Part shown: positions 48,701 to 60,164 of the stretch, piece after piece
Layout: every line of letters starts with the position of its first letter
How positions within the stretch are numbered: position 1 is the stretch's first letter
Assembly: GCF_050948215.1 (NCBI RefSeq)
Contig: NC_135149.1
Location: 14,303,001-14,367,000, forward strand
Direction: 5' to 3'
Source: Halictus rubicundus
Taxonomy: Eukaryota; Arthropoda; Insecta; Hymenoptera; Halictidae
DNA: 64,000 nucleotides
Notes under the pieces: model-generated
Told to the model about the DNA's origin: nothing
The model's input: the letters and a program-made list of their open reading frames with translations, nothing else
Databases searched by the model: none
Made by a program: the position numbers and the translations under genes

Positions 48701-51670
48701 AGAACCGAGTCACGCGGCGCGCGTGAAAGAACCTCATTGATTTTACAATCTCCGCGCGTCCCCCCTCTGACCCCTCAGCTTTACAGACTATTACCCCTTC
48801 CGCGTCTCCACCTGATAACTTCGTGTCCCGAAATTTTCTCTGCCTTTCCTGCCGCCAACCCATTCTTTCTCCCGGGTTTCTCCGCTGCCTCGCGATCGTC
48901 CCTTGAACAATTTTTTTTTCTTTCCCTTTCTCCATCAGCCACCCCCGAGGTTGGTTTTTCTTTTTTTCACCCCACCCACCCCCCCCTGATTCACAGTTAA
49001 TGAGGCGAGAAGGGACCCGTGAGACTATCCTGCATAAACCGAGGGTGCTCGTGAATTATAAAAAAAAATTCCACTCCGCAACCCCCTCCCCGTCGCGTTT
49101 CTGGGATTATGAAAAATTCCGCGGACCCCCGGAGCGAACCGTGTGACAGAGTTCGGTGTAAAAACGTGCGCGCGGACGACTTTACGCGTCTAATTTGGAT
49201 GCGTTGAATTTTAACTTCAGAATGCCGCCGGGATTATCTGTATATATCTCTGTTGAATTGTATTCGTGAGTTCTCCCCGTCTTCGCTCGCTGCGATGAAT
49301 TTAACTTGTTACTGCGAAGACCCGTTAATGAAATGGAACATTTTCAAGCATGGAAAGCCGGATTATTTCATGTGGAATCGGACGATTGCATCGGATTATA
49401 TGTACAAAAGTAAGTCGAAAACACGCGATGAATTTGTTTTTGCGCAAAGCTCCGATCTTCTGAAAATGTAATCCTTTACAGGACGAGTACAGATACAGTG
49501 AGAAATTTCAATACCATTTTGTCAGTTTGTGTTTAAGTATTACTTTACTGTAATATTTCGCTAAATATATTTCTAAAAAAAAAAATAGAAAAATTATTGA
49601 CATTTTAAACATTTCTATTAGGTAACATTGGCCAAATGTGTAATTTTAACTCGATTAAAACTGTTCTAGAATATAGTATAATATCCTACAAATAAGTGCT
49701 CGATTAATAAAAGTTTTGTCCAAATACCCTTATCGCTGGACTGCAGATTTTTATGCAAAACAAACATTGTTTACATTCCTTTCAGAATACAGGCGCTGCA
49801 CAGATATTCATCTGTTTTTAAAAAGGATGCTTCTTTTATTTACACATACAAAACCACACATCATACAACATTTCAGCCACCAAACATACCGATTAATTAT
49901 CGCGATACAATTTTATGGACCCGTAACTCAACGTTAATTCCCGGTAACCCAATTTTCGTTTGTCAGTCAACTGTTTGAACTCAAACGAATTATCATTTCT
50001 GTAATTTTGAGCCAATCGAGCGTGGCAATATTGTTTCGAATTGGACACGGCGAATATCTCCGGCTGAGAAACGATTAAGCTTAAATTGCGTTGTACATGA
50101 CATTTCATTTTTCGCCATCAAAGGCTAATTTAATTTCTCTGTCTTCAATTACAACGATTCTCCGTCGTCTTTCCTGTCAATTACACTTCCATCTGTAGTA
50201 ATACGGCGCGGAGGGTAGTTTCAGGAACGAGTCTTATCAGAAGTATCAAACGTTCTGCGTGAACTAGCGATGGGAATGGTCCAAATTTTCCCTCATGATT
50301 TTCAAGTAGTTCATCAAGTATGTATATGGAATAATCGAAGCGTATTGATAAGTAAAGTACTATAACCGGTACCCGCAGCTGATATTAATACTTGTTAAAA
50401 TGAATAACGAATGGTATTGGTACCATGATAGCAATGGATGCATCGATGCCGCCATAAAATGTTCAAGTACTTTATCAGTAGACTACGGATTTTATGCATA
50501 TGTGACAAAAATTAATAGATCAAATTGAAATTAGTAAAAATACTCCATAATTTGAAAAATACAATTTTACTCCGATATAAGACGATAACTCGGTACCGGC
50601 TATCGTCGTGTTTCGGATTCGGCTTGACTTTGTTCGTGAGTGGGCCGAGAGTTCATGGTTCCCATAAAGTTATCCTAATTGAGAAGGATCATGCCCATCA
50701 CCGGCGTGGACGCAGAGGCACACGAACGACAGTTAGAATTACTTTCTCGCAGACCGGTGAAATCCGGTTCAAAGGGAATTAACGATACAGCTCGTGGAGG
50801 GGTAGGGAAAAAACGGGAAATTACACGTGAAGCACAGTCAGGTTCGCTCTGAGAATGTTTTCCGGCCGTGGAAATGTATTTTGCGAGCGACGTCGACGAT
50901 ACTAGCCAGGCCCGAAAGACAGACGGGATTTAATATTTATATCGTTTTCCGAGAGCTCTCGCAGAAATTCGATAAACCCTACGTTGCTGTTGACACGGGG
51001 ATCTGGCATCCGGCCGTGTGTTTGTATGTACATCTATCTATTTATTCATCAATCTACGCGCGACTGTCTCTTTACGTATTTGCCCCTCGTTAATGTTTCA
51101 CACTCGCTGCCTTTCTACCCGCCTCTGACTCGTCGTTCAACTGGAACTTGTTGAATTAAGGCGTTCTACTCCGTTCGCGAAGTCAATACAGCCGCAGAAT
51201 ATACTGGAACATTCGCAAACAATCATGTCGTGTCATGTTGTGCGTAATTGCATAAACTAATGATTCCATTTTGATATTTTTGTTTCGGATCATTTTTGTG
51301 CAATGTACGCTGCTCGGCGCATTTCCAGGATGCCGTTTTCAAGCCGCCATTGCACCATCGATATAAACGATTAAAATTTAAAAATATATATTTTTGTTTA
51401 CATTATAACGTTAATAAATGATAGCTCAAATTTTAAATCAATCTACGCATTACATTTAAAAAAAAAATTCTAGAAGAACAGCCCATTTACACAAGGTTCC
51501 CCCCTTAATAGGCTTCCGGTAAATAAAGTGCGTTAATTATGTACATACAAAAATCGTTACGTGCTGTCCATTTTTCCCATTATTTGCGACATGTATGTGA
51601 AAAATTCTCGTCGGCAAAGGATTAACACGTTCCATAACTCTGTAAAGAACCTCGCGAATCAGGTACATAC
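45717..51670. other. Intergenic or intronic DNA
   Basis: AT-rich DNA with CpG-rich blocks at 46150-46900 and 48440-49250. A single transposon-like end (CCGGGTGTCCCGCC) is at about 46939. An AT-only microsatellite of AATAAT and TATAAT words runs at 47490-47570. A possible exon at 49221-49408 is discussed in the findings. The 184-codon minus frame at 48381-48935 overlaps frames on the other strand and has no domain. Confidence 0.45.
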
Positions 51671-51672
51671 TA

Positions 51673-52033
51673 CAGTGTTTACTCTATATGTATCCCAAAT
51701 GCCTAGCCGATAAAAGTCCCAGAACTATCCACACTGCCGCGGGGTATACCCCGTGAAGGGCCACGAAACCGAGGCCTCTAGCTATACTTTTTTACGTTTG
51801 GCGTGGATCAAAGAATAGTACAGTGTTTTCTCGATATGTGTCCACAACACGGATTTACCCACGGACATATATCGGCTAGAAGATACAATTCTTTGATAAA
51901 CTGCCGAACGTAGAAAACGCGACCGAGGCTACTCGAGCTTCGGGATCCCTCACGGGGTATAACCCACGGCAGTGGGGATAGTTCTAGGACTTGTATCGGC
52001 TAGATATTTAGGACATGTATCGCGAAAAGACTG
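51673..52033. mobile_element. 361-bp MITE with long inverted repeats, TA target
   Basis: The left end CAGTGTTTACTCTATATG follows TA (51671-51672); the right end, inverted, reads CAGTCTTTTCGCGATACATG and is followed by TA (52034-52035). The arms pair over about 110 bp through CTAGCCGATA, AGAACTATCC and TATACCCCGTGA. A third copy of the terminus (CAGTGTTTTCTCGATATGTG) lies inside at about 51823; it pairs with sequence beyond the right end (about 52035-52085), so elements of one family are nested. Confidence 0.85.
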
Positions 52034-52035
52034 TA

Positions 52036-52523
52036 TCTCCTGGCCGACGTATTTCCCTGGCTAGACCCGTGATTTGGACATACAGTAAGTACTTGAGACA
52101 ACATAACTTTTTTAAAATTAGATCAAATAATGTTTTTGAGAAGTTAGAAGGATTAGTTTATTAGACGAGGTGTACAAAATTTTTGAAAAAAATTTGAATT
52201 GGTCGGAATCGCAAAACAAATAGTAAAAGTTGGTTTTTTCAGCTTTTTTATCTGAGCCTGTATTGAACATTTAAAGAGTGTGTTTGATTCGCTCGAATAA
52301 ATTATATCCATGCTGAAAATTTCACCGATATTGGTTACTTCGTTTACGAGTTATAAACGATTAAAAGTGCGATTTTTAGTCGAAAATCGTGAAAAATGGC
52401 AATTTTCCCACTTTCCCAACTAATCCTTCCAACTTCTCCAAAACACTAAAGTTACTTGGACTAATTTGAAAAAAGTTATGCTGTAATCGGTTTTGCTCCT
52501 TACTGTATACCGAGTAAACACTG
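52036..52523. mobile_element. Second fold-back element of the same family
   Basis: The right end, read inverted, is CAGTGTTTACTCGGTATACAG and is followed by TA (52524-52525). Its inner arm (CAGTAAGG, CATAACTTTTTT, GAGAAGTTGGAAGGATTAGT) pairs with 52079-52160 (CAGTAAGT, CATAACTTTTTT, GAGAAGTTAGAAGGATTAGT). The matching left terminus is replaced by the element at 51673-52033, which suggests insertion or recombination between relatives. No transposase frame. Confidence 0.7.
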
Positions 52524-52525
52524 TA

Positions 52526-53595
52526 CTGCACACATCCCTCTATGCGCGAGGAAGAAAAACAAAATACAACCTGGAGACCGGAAAGCCGATCGAAAAAGGT
52601 AGCCCGTGTAACCTCATCGAAACGAGACGGCCGAGATTATGTGATCGGTTCGGCAACGTCAGAAGCGTCTCTCTGCGTCGCACCATACCGCAGGGCTCCG
52701 ACGCGGGCGTAAGCGTTGGCGCGGCCGAAAAACCGGGGAAGCATTCAAAATTCCTCCGCATGCCAAATATCCGAGGGGATAGATCGATCGCATCGGCCCG
52801 GGGTGGTATCGGTAGTACCGGGGAAGCCGTGCGCCGGCATCCAACATTAACGTGGAAGCGGGGCTCTTTAAGCCAAGTTCCGGCAATCTGGCGTCAAAGG
52901 GGCCGGCGCGGTGGCGTGCCTTTCAGGTGCGGCGCTCGGAAAACGCGAAACGCCGAACGGGGAGAAACACCGAAAAGCCAGCGATCCCGTGGAGCCTCCG
53001 CGAGAAGGCCAGCCAATTTTTGTGAGTGCACCTTGAAATAATCATAGCTTCCCGGCGTAAGTGGAGTCCCTGGCACTTACGTGGAAACGAACTTGTCCTT
53101 GTGCAGCTGTGTGCGTGCTCCTGTAGACGACGGTTCCAGACGTGGAAACACACGTACAGTTAACTCGGCTGCCAGACTGCGGGCTGCGAGGGCCCGACGC
53201 GACGATACCCGCGCGGTCTAAGGTGGCTATAAAGACGCGAGCGTCTGGCAGGTGGTGGTCGTGTGGATGCTATATAATATTCATGCAGCGATATTGCATC
53301 TTGAGTGGTGCCATTAGAGCGGAGCGTCAGCCATCGCGGTCTCGTGGCGGTTTGTTGTTCTCCTGGCGCCTTCCTTGCTATTCAACCAACCCACCCACCC
53401 CTCTCCCCATAGTCCCCCCCTCCCATCTCTTCAGCACGACGTCGGAGCTTCTCCCGAGGCTTTGGCATTCGACCGTGCCACAAAGACAACGCAGGAATTT
53501 CAGATTTTTCTACCGAGAAACGTATGCTCGACGGCCAAGTGCATTTTTTAAACGTACCGCTATGGGAAGCTGCGCGACGGTTTCGCTGAGAACTC
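52526..53595. other. CpG-rich DNA, no gene established
   Basis: GC-rich stretch with long overlapping frames on both strands (182 codons at 52493-53041, 167 at 53142-53645). The first frame begins inside the transposon right end, so at least its start is spurious. No domain or splice signal supports either. Confidence 0.45.
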
Positions 53596-55540
53596 GGGTC
53601 TCTTCATACTTGCCGGAACCGGAGGGTTTTACGTACGGACTATAGGTCCAAATGCCATGTTACCGATTTTCTGTCGAAGCTCGAGCGCCTTCGTTCCGGC
53701 CATTGGACTATTCCCAGAGACCGCCGTCGTCCGGCGGCAGAAGAAGCGGCTGATCATTACCACATGGCCTTTCGAGACCGCGTTGACAGTTCCCTGCTGT
53801 GCGTGACACAAAAAAAAGGTTTCTCGGGGCTCTACAGGTCCTTAGGTAAACTATCGGTATCTCTCCTCTAGAACATTATGGAAATAGGAATGGTTCCTAC
53901 CTCTTCGTGAAACAGCATCACACATCCTTATATATTAACGTAAATTATACATATATTGTAAAAACGAGAATAGTTGTTTTTTTTTTATAGGAAGTATTCA
54001 CGTTAGGAAGGGGATCATGCCTTGTGAATTCGATCATTTTTGGGGGACTATGTCTCGACTTTTGATGACATTGAAATGTATTGTGGTCCAAGTGAAACTG
54101 GAAGAAATCCGAAACAATACACCCAAAAGTGTCCGATATCGTGTGTAATGACTCAATCACATGGTAACTTGTAGAATAATAATTAATTCCACATAAAAAT
54201 TGCATCGTTTTGTCTTACGACACGAAAAAATGTACATGGAAACTTCTGAATTCTTGTCCATAATGACCTAAAAATGATTAGATGGAAGGTTCCCTGGCAG
54301 GAATGCTATGGCGTATCTATATCTTGTCCAATGAGACGAGACAGTAGACGTAAACATAGGCGCTCGAGTGCGACAGAGTTGAAGTTACCCTTGCAAGACG
54401 ATTAGCAAAGGACGCACGCTGGGTGCTTCACTGCCTCGGTCTCGTTGGTCAGAGCATAGGTACGAATGCGCGGCCGATTGGATCAGAGTGCAAGGGACAG
54501 GCCTCGTTTCACACGTACTTTCAGCTATAGTCGAGATATTGGCTACAGCGGTCACATATACTATGTAGCGTGTGACGTCGAAGCCAAAACACTAGGACTA
54601 CGGGCGCGGCTGATATGGGCATTGGCGGACCTAACGATAGACCCCCAAAAATGGTGGCACTTAAAAAATGGCGAAATTAAAATGGTTTTTTTTTTGGTTT
54701 TTATTGCGTCGTAAGACCTTACGAACGACGCGACAAGCGTGCGACCAAGGCCAGGTATAACAATTCCCATTGACGACGTACCGACCATTGACGTCATAAA
54801 TCAAAAATCCTTCCGAATGTACCTACCACTTTCGTAATTTTTAAGCCAGCTAAAAGCAGCATATGCTGAACCTTGTTCACCGTTAACGTACTCAGATTTA
54901 TAACCGTAGATGCTTGCGAACCAAATGTTGTACGTATACTTCCACTTTTCCAATTTTCCACTATTCCCACCACCTTTCGTACACACCTTGCAACCAATGA
55001 ATTCTAATCATTTTAAATTTGTTCTCCGGAGTTTTGGCTTATAATCACTTATAAGATATAAGATATAATTTAACAATGCTAAAATTGATTTGTGAAGCTG
55101 ATTTTCATCGTTCCATCGTTAAATTAGATTATAGTTTGAACCATTACTTCTTAACATTACAACTTAGATGAACAATATTCTTTTCTCTACTTCGAACATG
55201 GATTGTGTGGTGATGCTGTCGTGGCATCGGCGGCCGATGCCACGCGGTCTGTGACAGAAGGCGGCCGGCGGTGCCAGGCGATTCTGTGTCAGGCGGCAGA
55301 AAACGGATGCCCAACGGCTTGCCCAGCTCTCAGCGGATGCATTGGCATCCCCGGGGTGTAGAGGGGAGTAAACTGTTCGGGAGTTAGGTAGCGAACCCCC
55401 GCTGTGTGCGGGTCTTAGCTTTTGTTGCGAGCATCTCGAGCGCCTTCTCAGGTTGCTTTTTATGGTTCCGGTGCGTCTGTATTAGAAAATCGTGGTAGTA
55501 TCCATACTAACGTTCGCCTCCGGCAAGTATGAAGAGACCC
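53596..55540. repeat. Composite repeat region 2, bounded by 22-bp inverted repeats
   Basis: GGGTCTCTTCATACTTGCCG plus two bases at 53596-53617 is matched exactly in inverted orientation at 55519-55540. Inside, block C (53764-53929) and block B (about 54457-54622) are inverted relative to region 1 at 37963-39597 and in the corresponding reversed order. Sequence outside the two blocks does not align by eye, and the bounding repeats differ between regions. No enzymatic domain is seen. Possible non-autonomous relatives that share internal segments. Confidence 0.55.
55221..55243. repeat. 23-bp palindrome
   Basis: GTGGCATCGGC and GCCGATGCCAC flank one central G, giving perfect 11-base arms in a GC-rich stretch inside composite region 2. 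Related words (GATGC, GGCATC) recur to 55350. Function unknown. Confidence 0.85.
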
Positions 55541-58480
55541 TTAAGGCGACAGCTACTTTTGTAGAACCGGTGCTTCGATCCCGCGCGGTGCCTTTAACCC
55601 CTTTCGCTAACACCGGGGACTGTACGCTTTGTCTAGTAAAGGTAAACAAATGCACGTAGCAGCCGACTGCGACAGATACAGTCCGATGAATGCGACATTT
55701 CGCATAAAGATTCGCAAGTTTAATATCATGGTAGTGTAGGGTTATGAATGAGACACGGTATTGGAGTGATCGTTTAGAGTGACTGTGGACGCGACATTGT
55801 GGCGCCAACGTGTTTGGGCCGAAGTGCGAAAGAAGAGTGTTTGGGTCTCGGTGACAAGAGTAAAGTGTTTAGGGTCGCCAAGCGCGGGGCGTACGTGACT
55901 GTTTGGGTTTTCAGAATGGATGTGGAACGGATAGAGAGAGAATGAGAGTGCGAGAGAGGAAGAATGAAAGTGGGCCTTGGATAAAAGGGACGAATGCGAG
56001 GGATGTTGTGTCAGTCGGTAGAGATAGAGTCACTAGAACGAGAGTCGCGAGCGAATGCGTTAAGTATCGAGTTATTAAGAGAGAAATTAAAGGACTTTAG
56101 CGAAATCGGTATGAGATCACTCCACACCTGAGACGTAGGAGTTTCTCTTAAAATATTCCTACAGTAGAAAAACTGTTTCCAAGAATCTCCAGACAGATCA
56201 GCAATAACGAGGAAAAATTGCTTCTTATATTTTTTTTCTTTTCTTTTCTTTTCAGCGTGAACTATTGAGAGAACGAGTGAAAAGCATTCCGCCGCGCGAT
56301 TCTTCTGGGACATCCGAAAGGACGTTAAGTATTCATCGAGCGTTTTCGCGTCTTCATGCCTTCTCGTCACTCTGCGTGGCGCGTTTTCGAAAGTGGGATA
56401 TCTCCGAGGCACCCCTCCCGTAACCGCCATTATCGCTTGCTTTCCACCCTAGATTCCGCTCCTCGCCCTTCGACTTAATGTCTCGTCCGCCTTTCAGCGG
56501 CGTTCCACCTCGAAATTACGTACGAGGAGTTGGAAAATATTAATTCCGAACACCGCGTCGCGTGTTCGTCAGACATCAAAGAAGATGCCCCGGCCCGACG
56601 ACGCGGTAATTTTTGTTTCTGCCTGATATTCCAGGCAACTAGTTATTTCACATACCGCTCGCAGTATGAAAGCTGACATTTTATTCGGAACGTCGTACTC
56701 GGATGAAAGAAACAATATTAAAAATATTTAATGAACACACGAGGAGCTTCTTTCAGCTTGCTCTGCTTAATATCTCCGTTATCAATGTTATCGACTGTAT
56801 TTAAATGGACGTTGATTGAGAAACTATCTGTTGTTTATTTGCATTCGGTAACACTACAATGTTGGAAGAAAAGTTAGAAGAAAAATTGTGGACTTTTCTA
56901 ATAAAAAATTCGACTGAGCGAGCATTCACGGAGGAACGTCGTTCTCTCATTGGTAGATAAAGTAAGATAACTTCAAGCAGGAACTTAGGGCTCTTGTAGA
57001 TACCTGGGAGGGGACCGGACGTTGATAAGGCGTTGATACGTGTTATCGAGTGTAGTATCAGGTTCGCCGGAAGAATTAGAGTTTCCTGAACTTTCGGACG
57101 GGGCTTTTCACCCCCAAGGGATGACTATCGGGACAAATAATTGCGTTCCTCCCGATTGTAGGCCCCTCTTAAATTGTTGGACTCCATTTGCCGTCCAGCG
57201 GGGAAGCAAGATTCTAACAGATGCCGACATGCTAAGAGCTTTCGTCCTGCCGCCTACTCTTTCTAGCTTTATAGGATTCCGTGGCTTTTTACGTTAGCTC
57301 GCAGGTACACGGTGGGCGGAGGGAGGAGCGGTAGGTGGCACTGGAAAGCTTCCACAACGAAATGGATTGTGGGGACGAAATCGCGAGTCTGCCAAGAACT
57401 GCTAGAAGAAGCCTCGTCTGTCACGCCCAAATACATTTCTTCGAGTAGAGCACGTTCCGTGCACGAGCTTCCCGGAGCTTTCGGGGATTTTAAATAAGAG
57501 CCTTTTTGGGGGGACCTGCGAAGAACCAGTTATACGGTCATAGTGCTTCTCAACGATTGTATTCGCTCTTCATTCTCGAATAGTCCTGTAGGCTACATTC
57601 GTCCAACAATGTGTCGCGTCGTTCGGTTCAAATTATTTCTAAGAATTTTTACAGAGACTTTTATTGTGCTTCAAATCATTTGTAAGAATTTAGAAACAAT
57701 CTCTGTATTCCTATGATCATAATTTACTTATCCTTCGTTCCACTAATCTATGCAATTTTAACACTAGGGGCTGCAGGCACTAGTAGAGCTAGAACACAAG
57801 ATTTTGTATACAATAAAGATTTGTTTCGTATTATTTTGATTACACAAATGAATAAACATAGGCGATAATTATTCAGAGAAATATTCCTACAATTTCTATA
57901 AATGTGAATTGAAGAATTTGAAATGGGTCATTTGGATTAGTATTAGCATAAACGTGGAATTATCGTTACTGAAGGAATTACGCGAATTGTCAACTCATAC
58001 TCGCATATTATGGGAGATTGTATGTATTTTAATACTGATCGCAAACGAGAAAGATTTTGATTAAGGAATTTTTAAATCTGACGATTCCACGCGAGAGGTA
58101 TTTACAATCACAGACAAGGCTAATATGAGTATTAATGTTGCAACTCGTGATTATAAATATGTACATGTTTTAATTGGAATAACCTGAATTATTCAATAGA
58201 ATGAATATTCATCAATAGGAAAGCGGGTGGAATAAGAACATCGTGATAACATTCCGACAATTGTGTGTAATATTTATATTTCACTTTGACACTAACTTTA
58301 TTCCCATATCTATTTCGAATCCTGCTTGTTTTATACGAAAGTCAATGTGAGATTAAGAACAAATTCCAATTGGTTCAAAGATGAAGCTCACAGTTTCTGT
58401 ATGTACAATTACTGTGTGACATCGAAGGAATAATATCAAATTTCTGGTAGCACTTATTTGATAATTCTTCGAAACACTGT
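55541..58480. other. Intergenic or intronic DNA
   Basis: GC-rich to about 56650 and again at 57000-57500, AT-rich elsewhere. A TTTTC pentanucleotide run at 56229-56254 ends in a splice-acceptor-like TTTTCAG and is followed by an open frame on the + strand, with an even longer open frame on the other strand; see findings. Nothing else is recognised. Confidence 0.4.
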
Positions 58481-58815
58481 GTGGTGGGTGAAAGAATCAT
58501 TTCTCCGAAGGATCACTTAGCACGCGATTTATCGTTGCAAAAAAACGCCCCCTTCTATCGTTTATCAGAACTTCCATTTAACGTCTATCTAAACGACAGC
58601 CTCCCGAATTTTTTCTTGGATGCCACAGCACCTACTTACCGTAAAACAATCACATTCTTGTATGGCGGGTCAAAGAATCATTTCTCGTAAGGATCACTCA
58701 ATATTTAGCACGCGATTTACGGAGGCAAAAAGCCCCTCCGCCAATCGTTTATCAGGACCGCCATTCAACGACCAGCTAAATGACCGGCCCTCGAACTTTT
58801 TCCTCGGCCGTCTCT
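58481..58815. repeat. Tandem duplication, two units of about 181 bp
   Basis: Unit 1 (58481-58660) and unit 2 (58661-58815) share AAAGAATCATTTCTC, AGGATCACT, TAGCACGCGATTTA, TCGTTTATCAG and GAA(T/C)TTTTTC(T/C)T at an offset of about 181 with small indels. The two units are about 70-75 percent alike by eye. One + strand frame stays open in each unit, but the substitutions are not codon-patterned, so I do not call a gene. Confidence 0.75.
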
Positions 58816-59228
58816 CGAGAACCGGAGTCTCATCTCTTGCGGGGTCCTGCCATCGTTGTCCAGGCGAGAGCAAATATCAGTAAAAATAATCGTCGTCCGC
58901 ACAGGGTGAAGTGTTCGCTCGAATTCAGTTATTTTCTCTCCCTCTTCGCCGGGAACGGCAAGATGGCCGGCCGAAACAAAGGTCTGGGAATGACGTTGTT
59001 TACGGGACTGAATTGTTTTAAAAAGAGACGAAGGTCGAGCATCGCTGGCAACGGTCCCGCGAGAGGGACGAGGAAACGGGCCGAAAGGAACGAGGAGAAC
59101 GAGTGCCGGCACAAAGGGGGTTGAACTGCAACGACGAGAGCCCGAGAGGGATGAAAAGGAGGGCATCGAGGAGAGTGAGGATTTCTCTAGGCTCGTCGAC
59201 TTAAAGACGCGCCGGGAGAACTCGGCCT

Positions 59229-59234
<6 letters not shown>
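58816..59234. other. CpG-rich DNA, no gene established
   Basis: Purine-rich, CpG-rich DNA in which a 114-codon + frame and a 133-codon minus frame overlap; neither has a recognisable domain or splice context. Confidence 0.45.

Positions 59235-59285
<51 letters not shown>
59235..59285. repeat. (AG)25 microsatellite
   Basis: Fifty-one uninterrupted bases of AG, the longest simple repeat in the window. Confidence 0.97.
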
Positions 59286-59288
<3 letters not shown>

Positions 59289-59540
59289 TGCGCACTCAAT
59301 TGTTTTATTGGGCTGGATTAAAAAGCATACTCGGGGCCGATTGTTTGTAATTCTGATGAAAAAGTAGGGCGATAAAGGAATCGTGGCCAGAAGACGGCGC
59401 CCGAGGGAAACTCGCATCGAGAGTGCTTTGTAAGACGCCTGGTTTTAGAAGTGATCTACGGGGACTGGTGATCTACAGCCACCTGAGCTAGCAACTTGAA
59501 AAAAATACAGCGTGCGGCGTAATCCTGGGCTGTGCGCAGA

Positions 59541-59549
59541 GCGAGAGAG

Positions 59550-59602
<53 letters not shown>
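59541..59602. repeat. (GA)n microsatellite with AAA interruptions
   Basis: GA units interrupted at about 59550 and 59590 by extra A residues. It lies about 300 bp from the (AG)25 tract. Confidence 0.95.
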
Positions 59603-59730
59603 TTTCATATAGAAGCGAATTAAAAAGATATTATAAATATGTTTCGCGGGATTAAAAAAGTTTGGTGTTGTTGTAATAATAAAAATGTTTTTCCCACTTG
59701 GGAGATGTTTATTATTTTTACGTGTTTCAT

Positions 59731-59777
59731 AATTGTTGTACAAACTTGCTTATAAAATTGTTGTACAAGCTTCCTTG
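59731..59777. repeat. 26-bp direct repeat, two units
   Basis: AATTGTTGTACAAACTTGCTT at 59731-59751 is repeated with two changes at 59757-59777. The surrounding 59603-60044 stretch is AT-rich and holds no gene I can support. Confidence 0.7.
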
Positions 59778-60063
59778 TTTCAAACTTGCTCGGTCTATTA
59801 TTGTATATAAATGAAGGTTAACGCTTTTATTTTTTGCCACCTAAAATGGCATATAACAGCAGAGCATAACTTGTTAAGAAATCATAGTGGAAATGTGATT
59901 AACATGACAATATTTTTTTCTTATTTTTATACAATTAAACATTATACTTACTTTGTTGTATTCATTTTCCAATACAATTACATTACGATCAAGTATATAC
60001 TGCGTTTAATATACTGACAATTAAATTATCAAACGAAAAAATGTATTTAATTATGCAGATTGT

Positions 60064-60069
60064 TTTATT
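60064..60069 (-). terminator. Polyadenylation signal AATAAA for the peptide gene
   Basis: AATAAA on the minus strand, 96 bases past the stop codon of the gene at 60165-60518, in an AT-rich 3' untranslated region. Cleavage would be expected 15-25 bases further on. Confidence 0.6.
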
Positions 60070-60164
60070 GAAATTGTATTACATTGTCAATAATAATAGT
60101 AGCGTATATCTGGCACTATAGTCCACTTCATGATGGTTTTGCCATTTGGAAGAATCATTGTCCT

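Noticed and set aside
48381..48935. 184-codon minus-strand open frame
   Set aside because: Low-complexity Lys/Arg-rich start, overlapped by + strand frames, no recognisable domain.
52493..53041. 182-codon + strand open frame
   Set aside because: Begins inside the inverted repeat of a transposon and runs through GC-rich DNA; no domain.
59235..59602. Leu/Ser-repeat peptides on the minus strand
   Set aside because: Translations of (GA)n microsatellites.
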